Positions 1-12,000 of a stretch of 64,000 nt of DNA are shown piece by piece. The notes beneath the pieces are model-generated. The model ran no database searches, was not told where the DNA came from, and saw only the letters and a program-made list of their open reading frames with translations. Each line of letters begins with the position of its first letter. Position 1 is the stretch's first letter. The stretch is from Bathymodiolus thermophilus thioautotrophic gill symbiont (GTDB taxonomy: Bacteria > Pseudomonadota > Gammaproteobacteria > PS1 > Pseudothioglobaceae): assembly GCF_003711265.1 (NCBI RefSeq), contig NZ_CP024634.1, positions 1,364,001-1,428,000 of the forward strand, in the 5' to 3' direction. The position numbers and the translations under genes are program-made.

Positions 1-3000
1 GTGCCGGTATGTCGAATGTGGTGGAGCGCCGAGGTGGAGAGCGTGGCACTATTCATTTCAAAGGTGCTGGTGCGTTAAACAAAGTTACCAATACTGCCAA
101 CCAAGGCAATATCTATTTCAGTGGCATAGGTGCTTACAACAAAGTAGAACGACGAGGCATTTCAGGCAACATTGTTTTCACAGGTGCAGGCTTTTACAAC
201 AAAGTGACCAATATCACGCACCAAGGCAACATTAACTTTAGAGGCATTGGTGGATACAACAAAGTAGAACGACGAGGCGGATACAAAGGCAATGTCTTCT
301 TCAAAGGTGTGGGCATAGGTAATCATGTTATCAATACAGCCGAATATGGCAACACCGACTTTATTGGTGGTGGTGGTGCCAATGTTGTCAAACATTCTGC
401 CAATGGCAACCTTTCGTTTAAAGGCATTGGCATTATCAACAAAGTTGATCACACAGGGGATTATGGCAATATGACCTTTATGGGCGGTGGCGGTGGTAAC
501 TTTATTACCCGTTCTGGCATAAAAGGCAATGGAGATTTAACCATCTTAGGTGGTGGCAATATCGTTACTTGGTCAACAGATGGCAAATTAAAAGCAAAAC
601 TCGGCGGCTTCCGTTTAAACAAAATAGACAGATATGGTCGTGGCGATACAAATTTAATACTTATCTCTCTAGGCAATATCGTCAATGTAGATGTTAGCAA
701 AGGTGATTTAAGCTTGACAGGTATTGGCATAGCCAATATTGTTACCTACAAAGGACACGGCACCTTAAGTGCTGAATTGTTCGGTGGTGCCAATATCATC
801 ACCAGAGAGGGCACTGGAGATTCCATACTCCATCTTTTGGCTGGTGCCAATGTCTTCACTGATTTTTCTACAGGCAACATTAGCGGCTCTTTACTCGGCG
901 GTTTGAATGTGGTTACCAAAGACGGCAATGGCGACATTAACATATCTATGTATGGCGGTGGCAATGTCCTTACCCACATCGGCGATGGCGATATTCAAAC
1001 CAGAATGCTTGGCGGTGCCAATGTTATTACCAAATCAGGTAATGGCGATATAATAGCCCTGTTGTTCGGTCTTGCCAATGTCGTTACCCACATCGGCAAT
1101 GGCAATGTTTATTTACTTATGCTAGGCATAGGCAACATTGCCACCAAAGTCGGCGATGGCGATGTTATTGTCGGTATGTTTGGCACTGGCAATGTCCTCA
1201 CCCATGTCGGCAACGGCATGACTGCTGCATTAATGATATCCACAGGCGCTAACTTTTTCACCAAAGTTGGCAACGGCGCTACATTGGCAGTTATGTTTTC
1301 ATTAGGGGGTAATATTTTTACCCACATTGGCGACGGCCCAAGTGCTGTATTGATGATAGGGGGGCAAGCCAATATCTTTACTAAAATTGGCAACGGCGCC
1401 TCAGTCGCAATCATGCTTGCAGGCACTGCCAATGTTTTCACCCATATTGGCAACGGCTTTAGTGCTGCTTTAATGATAGGCGGATGTACCAATGTCTTTA
1501 CCAAAGTTGGCAATGGCACCACCTTAGCAACCATGATTGGAGGGGGTAATATTTTTACCCATATCGGCAATGGATTCTCAGTTGCATTTGCCGTTGGTGA
1601 AGCCAATATTGTTACCAAGATTGGCGCAGGCAATCTAATAACAGCCGCCATCGGCCAAGCCAACATTGTGACCCATATTAATTTAGCAGGCAGCAGCGAT
1701 GGCAACACCGTTAGCCTAGTAATAGGCCAAGCAAACATCGTTACCCGAATCTCTTCATTGGCAGACTTCAGCGTTACCGTGTCCCCACTTGACGCCATCG
1801 TTTCAGACCCCGTTTTAGAAAGACATCGTCTGTTCCCAAGAGGAGACATCTTTTCTGCCCCACAAAAATTCTTAGAATCAGGCTTTGACGCACTCAAAGC
1901 CACTGGCGCTGCATTACTCGGTAGCAACAACGAAGGCAGTATGGTCACATTTGCTGTAGGCCGAGCCAATATCATTACCCATGTCGGTAATGGCGCTATG
2001 CTAGGTGTTGGCATTGGCGATGCTAATGTCATCAGCAAAGTCGGTCTCGGTCAAACCATACAAGCTGGCATCGGTCGACTTAATATACTCACCTCAGTTG
2101 GCGACAACGACAGTTTGCAAATTGGCATTGGCGAAGGCAATTTGATAACCAAAGTCGGCTCTGGCCACAGCGCAATGGTTGCCATCGGCAAAGCCAATAT
2201 TACCACCAAAGTCGGCGACGGCTTCCATGTCGGACTTTCCATCGGTAAATTCAATGTCAACACCCTTGTTGGCGATGGCATCGCCGTCAACGCTTTGATT
2301 GGTAAATACAACCTCAACACCCGCGTCGGACACGGCGTTAATGTCGCTGTTATGAAAGGCGATTACAACATCAATGTACGCTATGGCGATGGTATGAATG
2401 TCGCCTTAGCCGCAGGCAAAGGCAACATCACTGTCAAAATCGGCGACGGCGATTTCTACGGCGCTATGATTGAAATACGCACCAACAAACAAAGCGTTAC
2501 CGCCAAAATGAAAGCCCTAATGCAAGGCATGCTGTCTAACTTAAAAGAAACCGCCAAAAGTGTCTTAGTCAGCCAAACCATCGGCACAGTCATCAACGGC
2601 GATGAAGCAGACACAACCAAACTCCGTGGCACCAGCCACTCCACCCCCAAAACAAAAACCGAGTACACCCAAAATGTAAACTCTGCCAATAAAGACATTG
2701 ACCAATCACAATACCAAGACACAGACGCCAACGAAGATTCAGATATAGACACCCAATCAAGCAAAGACAAACAAACCGTCAACACTTTAAAATCCGACAC
2801 ACGAGTCAACGAAGAAGACGCCAATCATGACGCACAAACAGTAACAGCCTTTTTAAACAATAACAACAATAGTTTAATACCAACTCAAAGCCAAAGACAA
2901 GGACAAACACATTCCACCGGACTCGACGAACTAAACCAAAGTGGACAAAGCGATTACCACAACAGTTATACACAATTCGGCAACACCGACAAAATAACAA

Positions 3001-6000
3001 ACGGTGCCAATCAAGACATTGAAAACAGCAAAGGTGGCATTGACAAAAGCAAAAGCAAAACACAACAAGAGCTCAACAATGTCAAACAACGCAACCAAAA
3101 GAATCAATTACACCAACAAAAGGAACAACAAGGCGCCAGTCAACGCTTGGGCGATGCCCATCTAAAAAATCAAGAAATCGGCAGCAAAGCCATCAAGCAA
3201 AAAGGACCTGCCTTAGTTGCCATGAAAGTCTATCCAACAAGCCAACACCCAGCCACCAAAAGTGTTTTTGAAATAGGCGACAAAGTCATGATTGCCTTAA
3301 CCATGGACAGAGCCATGAAATACCAAGAAGGCAAAGCAAAATACGCTGCCGACTCCAAGGTCATCATCAACGGCTTGATCTTCTCCCTTTGTGCCAACAA
3401 AGGGTTTGCCGACCCCTCTACCAATCCAGATGAAATCACAGTAAAAAACACACAATTAATCTTTGAACACACCGTCCAAATCAACGATGCCTTTACCCAA
3501 GGCAAAAGTTTTGCCATTCAATCCTTCTCCGATCTCATCATCAGTGGCATCTCTGACAACGACGGCTATCCGCCTACTTTTACCAACATCATTTACCCCA
3601 TCTCACTCAACAACACCATTGCCACTAAATTTGACCAACGCAACTTAAGCGTATCTGGCAATACATTCCAAGGTTATACCATTAGCAAAGAATCAAGCGA
3701 TGCCTCTTGGAATACCGATGCCTTTTCTCAAGAAAGTTTTGTCGGCGATGGCTATGCCATTTTTACCCTAAACGCCACCTCTGCCAGAAAAGGCTTGATG
3801 CTCGGCCTGTCCACCGACAACCCAGACGGCAGTTACAAAACCATTGAACACGCCGTTTTTATTCACAACAACAAAATAAAAGATGTCCGCAACAACAACA
3901 CCAAATACACCGATTTAAATTATCGCTACCAAGCAGGTGACCAAATTAAGATTGAACGCCACGGCACCACCATTCGCTATTACCACCTCGACCACAACGG
4001 CAACACCCTCCGCATACTCGCCACCCAAACCGGCATATCCGCCACCTCAGCACTACACATTGACACCTCCATTAAAGACAAAAACCTTACTCTTACCCAT
4101 GTAAAGCTAGTCAAGGGACTAAGCAACATAAGCCCATACACCATAGATGTACACGCACCAAAACCCATTGCCGATGCTTGGCACATAAAAGGCGAAACTA
4201 GCCACACAGACAACACAAGTAACACAGACAATACAGGCAACACAAACAACACAAACAACATCCTAACCATTGGCGACAAAATCAAAGTAACCCTCACCTT
4301 AAATGAAGCCGTTACCTTAGCCAAAGTTGGCAGCAACAAAATTATGATTGCTGGCAAAGCCTTCTTATTAACCGGTGAAAACAACACCAGCACCAACACC
4401 CTAGAATTTGTCTATACCATTCAAGCAAACGACACAATAGGCACCAAAGACTTTAATATCGATAACCAATACGACATCACCCTAACTGATGTTAAAGACA
4501 CAGACGGCAACAACATCGACTTCAGCAGTATTACCAGCCCCATACAATTCTCCAAAACATCACTTGACACCAATTTTGATATCGGCGGTGGCAACAGAAT
4601 AACCCGCACCAACGACACTTATGAAAAAACCTCTGGCGCTGGCTGGAATGCCGATGTTACCTCTGCCAAAGGCTTTGTTAACGACGGCTATGTCATCGCC
4701 AAAATTGGCGCCCTTGGCAAAAGCATGATGCTTGGACTTTCCAGTGACGACACCGACAATTCTTACGGCAGCATAGATTATGCTTTGTATGCAGATGGTG
4801 GCATCGGCAGTAAGTTTGTCATCTATGAAAATGGCGATCGTGAAAAAGACACCGGTGTTGCTTATGCCATTGGCGACTATATGAAAGTCGTTCGTTCAGG
4901 CACCAGCATAAAGTATTACCACATCAAAGCCGCCGACGGCCCCCTTGCCAAAGGCACTTTACTTTACACCTCCAAAAAAACCTCAAATGCCAACACCCAA
5001 TTGTTCTTAGACAGCGCCTTTCTCAGCGTAGGTGCCAAATTATCAGCAATGCAAATATTCAGCAACAATCATCTGCCATTCTCAGTAGATGTTTACGCAC
5101 CCAAACCCATCAGCACCAACGCATGGCAAATAGACACCACAACCGCCGATAACAACGGCGTCTTCACCCTCGGCGATAAAATCAAATTAACCCTCACCAT
5201 AGACGAAGCCGTAACCTTAGCCAAGGTTGGCAGCAACAAAATTATGATTGCTGGCAAAGCCTTCTTATTAACCGGTGAAAATGGCACCGTTACCAACACA
5301 CTGGTATTCACTTACACCGTTCAAATCAACGACAAAATTGACGCTCAGTACTTTAACATCAGCAACAAAAACGACATTATTCTCAACAATGTCACAGACA
5401 GCGACGGCAACAACATTAATTTTGACAGCATCACCTACACCACCCCCGTCAAACTGTCTAACACCTCACTTGACAACAACCTAACCATCAGCAATGATAA
5501 ACGCATCACCCTAACCAACGGCGTTTATGAAAAAACCACCAATGCCGGCTGGAACAGCGATGTAACCTCCACCAAAGGCTTTGTTAACGACGGCTATGTC
5601 ATCGCCAAAATTGGTGCCCTTGGCAAAAGCATGATGCTTGGGCTCTCCAGTGACGACACCGACAATTCTTACGGCAGCATAGATTATGCTTTGTATGCAG
5701 ATGGCGGTATCGGCAGTAAGTTTGTCATCTATGAAAATGGCGATCGTAAAAAAGACACCGGTGTTGCTTATGCCATTGGCGACTATATGAAAGTCGTTCG
5801 TTCAGGCACCACCATAAGGTATTACCACATCAAAGCCGCTGACGGCCTCCTTGCCAAAGGCACTTTACTTTACACTTCCAGCAAAACCTCAAATGCCAAC
5901 ACCCAATTGTTCTTAGACAGTGCCTTTCACAGCATAGGTGCTAAGTTATCAGAGATGCAAATATTAAGTGGCAACAAACCCACTCTTTCCGTCGATGTTT

Positions 6001-9000
6001 ACGCACCAAAACCCACTACCAACGCTTGGCACATAGACTGCGAACCCGCCAACAGCAAAGGCATCTTTACCATTGGCGATACCATCAAAGCAACACTCAC
6101 TTTAGACAAACGCGTTACCCTTGCCAATGTCGGTCGCAATAAAATCGTGGTTGCCGGCAAAGAATTCCTTTTAACAGGTACCAACGGCACCGTTACCAAT
6201 ACCTTAGATTTTACCTACACCATTCAAGCCAACGACAAACTGATTGCCACCAGTATGCGTTACGATGTTCTTTTAACAGGCGTGGTAGATGACAAAGGCA
6301 ATTCAGTGGATATGAGCAATGCCACCAGCCCTGTTGGACTGAGCAACAAATTGATTGACACCGACCTTGTTATTAACACCAAACCTCTTATTGCCAGTTT
6401 TCATTCATTTGTTTTGCCTAACTTGAGCACCATAACACACACTGATGGCGTGTATGAAAAAATCCTTGCAAGCAATTGGAACACCAATATCACTTCCGCC
6501 AAAGGCTTTACCAATGATGGCTATGCCATCGCCAAGATTGGCTCCCTTGGCAAACACATGAGAGTAGGGCTCTCAAGTGTCAATACCAACAACAGCACCC
6601 ATAATATGGATTATGCTTTGTATGTGTCCGACAATACCTTTTTAATCTATGAAAAAGGTCATTACAAAAAAGACACACAAGTGAGTTATGCCGTTGGCGA
6701 CTATATAAAAATCGCCAGATCAGGCAGCACCATCAAGTACTACCACATTAAGGCAGCTGACGGCGCACTTGCCAAAGGCACCTTACTCTACACTTCAAAC
6801 AACACCTCAAATGCCAACACCCAATTGTTTTTAGACAGTTCTCTTTATGGTGCAGGTGCCAAATTATCAAACATGCAAATATTTAGTGGCAGTCATGTGG
6901 CATTTTCAGTGGATGTTTACGCCCCCAAACCCACCAAGGACGCTTGGCACATCAGTGGTACTGTTAACGACCAAGGTGCTTTTGCCCTTGGCAATGAAAT
7001 TAAAATAACCCTAAACATCGATGAAGCCGTTACCTTAGCCAAAGTTGGCAGTAACAAAATCATTATTGCTGGCAAAGAATTCCTCTTAACCGGCACCAAT
7101 GGCACCGTTACCAAAACCTTAGAGTTTGCTTACACCGTTCAACTTAACGACAAAATCAACAGCGCCTTTTTAATTGACAACAAAGACGACATTGTCTTAA
7201 CCGACATCAAAGACACAGACGGCAACAGCATCGACTTTGGCAACCTCTCTAACGGCATAGACATCACCCCCAACAGCCAAAACCTTGCCCTTAACAACAA
7301 AGGACTGGCAACAATCACCACCAACATTACCCGCTGGTATGCCAACAACACCAACAGCAACATTCAACGCATGACCGATGGCAACACCCGTGCAAACGGT
7401 GCACTAGATTATGCCACACATCCAAAAAATGCCGATGGCAAACACATCTTATTTGATTTTAAAGGGGTTAATTACAACAACGGCAGTTTTAAGTTGTATA
7501 ACCGCAAAATCCTAACCAGTAGAATCAACGGCTCAGTCGTTGAGTTCCTCAAAGACGGCGTCGTGGTTTCCATTCGCACCATCAGCGATGCTGGCAATGT
7601 TATTGAAATCACCCCCAGCAGTGACATTGTCTTTGATCAAGTCAAACTCACCTTTAGTGGCGATTTACAAAACTTCCGTGAAGTTGAAATCTTTGGCAAA
7701 AACGCCAGCCTATCAATAGACGCTGGCGCCCCAGAGCCCCTAAAACATAACGCTTGGCGTATCAATAGAGACATTGCCGATAGCGGTGGCGCCTTTACCG
7801 TTGGCAATGAAATCAAAGTAACCTTACGCTTAGACGAAGCCGTTACCCTCGCCAAAGTTGACAGCAACAAAATCACCATCGCCAACAAAGACTTCTTCTT
7901 AACAGGCACCAACGGCGATACCACCAAGACCCTAACATTCACTTACACCGTACAAGCCAATGACAACATCAACGCCGAAGATTTTAACATCAACAGTAAA
8001 AAAGACATTGTCCTAAATGACATCAAAGACACCGACGGTAACAACATCAACTTCAGCAGTATTACCGGCGCCGTCTCACTCGCCAATGCATCCCTTAACA
8101 CCGACTTTGTCATTGGCGGTAATAATAGAATAACCCACATCAACGGCGTTTACAAAAAAACCGCCAACGCCAACTGGAATGCCGATGTCGCCTCCACCAA
8201 AGGTTTTGTTAACGACGGCTATGTCATCGCCAAAATTGGCGCATCCAACAAAAAAGTAATGCTCGGCCTATCAAGCAACAACAGCAACAATTCTTACGAC
8301 AGCCTAGATTACGCCCTATACGCCGACCCCGGCACCAACAAGACACTTATCGTCTATGAATCCAGCGAACGCATATACTGCACAGGCGTAACCTACGCCA
8401 AAGGCGACTACATGAAAGTCGTTCGCTCAGGCACCAGCATAAAGTATTACCACATCAAAGCCGCCGACGGCCCCCTTGCCAAAGGCACTTTACTTTACAC
8501 CTCCAAAAAAACCTCAAATGCCAACACCCAATTGTTCTTAGACAGCGCCTTCCACGATGTCGGCGCCACATTGTCAGAAATGCAAATATTTAGCGGCAAC
8601 TATTCAGCACTTTCCATCGATGTACACGCCCCCAAACCCATCACAAACGCCTGGCACACCAACAGCATACCCAACAACAACAACAGCACCAACGACAACG
8701 ACAACAACAACGATACCAACGACAACAACACCAAAAAAAGCAAAAACATAAGCAAAGGCGTCTTCACCCTCGGCGACCAAATCAAAGTAACCCTAACTCT
8801 AGATAAACGCATCACCCTCGCCAATGTCGGCAAGAACAAAGTCATCATTGCTGGCAAAGAATTCCTCTTAACAGGCGTCAACGGCAAAATCACCAACATC
8901 CTAGAGTTCGCTTACACCGTTCAAGTCAACGACAAAATTGATACCGCCTTTCACATTAACAACAAAAACAACGACATTGTCCTAATCGACATCAAAGACA

Positions 9001-12000
9001 CAGACGGCAACAACATCAACCTTAGCAAGGTTCCCAACAGCATCGACATCATCCCCAGCATACAAAACCTAAGCCTCAGCAAACAAGGATTGGCAACCAT
9101 CAGCACCAATGTTAGCAGTTGGTACACCGATGACGCCGCCACCAACATTCAACGCATGACCGATGGCAACACCAGTGCAAGCGGTGCCCTAGATTATGCC
9201 ACACACCCCATGTATGCCGACGGCAAACACATTTTGTTTGATTTTGGCGCAGCCAACTACAGCAACGGCAGTTTTAAACTCTACAACCGCGAAAGTTTCA
9301 CCAACAGAATCAACGGCTCAGTCGTTGAATTCCTCAAAGACGGCGTCGTGGTACTCAGCCGCACCATCAGCAATGCCGGCAACATTGTCACCATCACCCC
9401 CGCAACCTATGTTATCTTCGACCAAGTCAAACTCACCTTTAGCGGCGATGCACAAAACTTCCGTGAAATTGAAATCTTTGGCAAAAACTCAAACCTATCC
9501 ATCGATTCCGGCGCCCCAGAACCCCTAAAAAACAACGCTTGGCACATCAACAGAGATGTTGCCGACAGCAACGGCGAATTCAATGTTGGCGATGAAATCA
9601 AAGTAACCCTAACCCTAGACGAAGCCGTTACCCTCGCCAAAGTTGGCAGCAACAAAATTATTATCGCCAACAAAGCCTTCTTCCTCACAGGCACCAACGG
9701 CACAACCACCAACACATTAGAGTTCACCCACACCGTTACAATCAACGACCAAATCAACGCCAAAGATTTTGACATCGACAACAAAAACGACATCATTCTC
9801 ATCAATGTCAAAGACACACACGGCAACAACATTAACTTCAGCAACATCACCCGCTCCATAGAACTCGCCAACATCCCCCTTGACACCAACTTTAACATTA
9901 ACAACAGCAACACCAGCACCAACGACAACGACAACACCAATAACGATAGCAACAACAATAGCAACAACATAATCCACACCGGCAACCTCTACGAAAAAAC
10001 CGCCAACACCGGCTGGAACACCAACATCACCTCCGCCAAAGGCTTTACAGACAATGGCAGCGTTATCGTCAAAATAGGCAGCAACAACAAAGCCCTAATG
10101 GTTGGATTGTCTACCAACAACAACAGCGACAGCAACAACAACAATAATAACGACAACAACAACCCAACAATAAGTTTTGCCATCCACATCAACAACACCG
10201 GCAACATCAACGCCATCTACGAAAACAACCAATGCGTCAAAGAATTCCCCACCGACCAATACCTCTACTCAGCAGGCGATTATCTAAAAATAGAACGAGA
10301 CAACACAACCATAAACTACTACCTCATCAAAGCCAACGACCAAGCAACCAAAGGCACCTTACTCTACACCTCAAGCCAAATCTTAAGCGCCAACACCAAA
10401 CTGTTCTCAAACAGCGCCTTACACGACATCGGCGCCCAAATATCCAACATCCAAATGTTTGACGACAACAAATCCTCACTCTCAATAAAAGCCAAAATGT
10501 CCACCTCAACAACCAACCCTCTAGGCGACAACGACACCTTCGACCAAACCTCTGGCAATTACCAACTTAACAACAACTCTAGAACAGGCACCTCCACCAA
10601 TAACAACAACCCCAACAATCCCAATAACCCCAACAACCCCCAAAACACCCAAGAAGAACAAAACACCCAAACAGCACAAAAATGGTTCAAACCCACAATC
10701 AATCACCACTTCTTCCAAAACTTACCCTCCCCCCAAAACTTACCCTCCTCCCAAGCACCTCAAATCTTTATCATCACCGGCCTATCCAACGCAAATGTTG
10801 ACCTAGCAATGCAACTCAAAACAAAACACGACATTGTCATCTACTACAACACCACCACCAACCAAATAGAATACCTCTACGGCCAAGAAAACGACATCGA
10901 AGTAACCCGCATAGAATACCACATCATCGCCAACGGCAAATCCATCAACACCCTAGTTGAAGACACCCTCAACAACACCTACACCGTCAACACCGACGAC
11001 GACCCCGACGACGACATCGACACCCAAGCCATCGTCGCCCAACTACAACAAGCCATCACCACCAACAGAGCCAACACCAGACTCCACGCAAACTGGCTCA
11101 CCAGACACAGTTTCGCAAAAAGAGGCCTACCCTTCACCCCAACCCCAACAACCCCCAACACCCAACCCAATACCCAGCCCAACCCCCAATCCACCCAAAA
11201 AACATCCAAATACCAAAGCAACATCATCGTCCAAAACAGCAACGACCCCACCGTCATCGAAGCAGCCAACGCCTTATTCAACAAACACCCCACCACCAGC
11301 ATCCTCGTCAAATTCGACCAAAACGGCAACCTCATCACCCTCAAAGGCGCCCCCTACACCCCCACAGGCGACACCCGCATTAACTTTGTCGACCACGGCA
11401 CCAACCTAAGCCAAGAAGGCGCACAATCACTCGCAAACAAAGCCCAAACACTCCACCAAACCTACAGCAACACCAACACCAACATCAAACGCATCGCCCT
11501 AGTAGGATGCAGCACCGACGGCGCCAACCAAGACCTCACCCGCAACTTCGCCAAGACCATTTATAACAACACCCCCGCACTAAAAAGTGCCGAAATAACC
11601 GGCAGACATGGAGATATACAAATCAACCCAGACGGCACCAAGACCATGGTTGTGGGGGGTGAAAAGATGATTTATCAGTGGAATGCTGATTTGGATATCG
11701 TTACCCAGCAAACTGAAGAGTCTAAGCGAGTGGCTGAGGTGTTGGATGGGTTGAAACTAGGCCCCTTTAATTCTGAAACATCATCTCAAGATGACAATAT
11801 TGCTTATATAAAAAAATTACCTACAGTTTTAACCAATGCAGAGATAGATACAGATGTTATTCTGGGTAGTGGTGCTTTCAAAATTGCCCATGCATTCAGA
11901 GACAATCCTAATTTGATATTTTTAGCACTAATAGAAAATGACGAGGTTCAGGACCTTGAAAAGGAAGTAAAAATGTTAGGTAAGTTAAATAAACTGGGTG

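Larger units (their letters stand above)
3205..10490 (+). other. Adhesin-like block, gene A: 8 Ig-like, 6 lectin-like and 2 discoidin-like modules
   Basis: Ig-like modules start near 3205, 4135, 5085, 5995, 6910, 7710, 8620 and 9500; each has a GDxIKVTLTLDEAVTLA strand, an FLLTG turn and an FTYTVQxND strand, as in bacterial Ig-like repeats of large adhesins. Lectin-like modules follow at about 3630, 4585, 5500, 6430, 8140 and 9970; they carry GW(N)...KGFxxDGY, GLSS, SIDYALY, IYENG and GDYxKVxRSGTxIxYY motifs typical of concanavalin-like surface modules. Two modules near 7300 and 9080 (MTDGNT...ALDYATHP...FREVEIFGK) resemble F5/8-type C (discoidin) domains. Inferred role: binding of host or cell-surface glycans. 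Module families are judged by eye. Confidence 0.68.
1..11730 (+). repeat. Copy A of the long conserved 5' section shared by the three toxin genes
   Basis: Positions 1-11730 match 30766-42420 in gene B and 52792-64000 in gene C almost base for base, with scattered, often synonymous substitutions and in-frame length changes confined to Asn-, Gln- or Pro-rich tracts. Similarity between A and B ends abruptly near 11730/42420, just after the first C80 domain, at the start of the variable cassette. Confidence 0.95.

Noticed and set aside
9..11. ATG at 9 as the start of gene A
   Set aside because: It corresponds to internal residue 155 of gene B, the frame is open upstream to the window edge, and the true start lies outside.
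1109..2038. Antisense open frame of 309 codons (repeated at 31874-32803 and 53900-54829)
   Set aside because: It mirrors the glycine-repeat coding strand; Pro/Leu-rich low-complexity product with no ribosome site. A shadow of the repeat codons, conserved only because the sense gene is.
9407..9985. Antisense open frames rich in Leu/Val opposite the Asn-rich regions
   Set aside because: They arise from the reverse complement of AAC/ACC-rich codons. No domain, no start signal, and lengths change with the sense-strand tracts.
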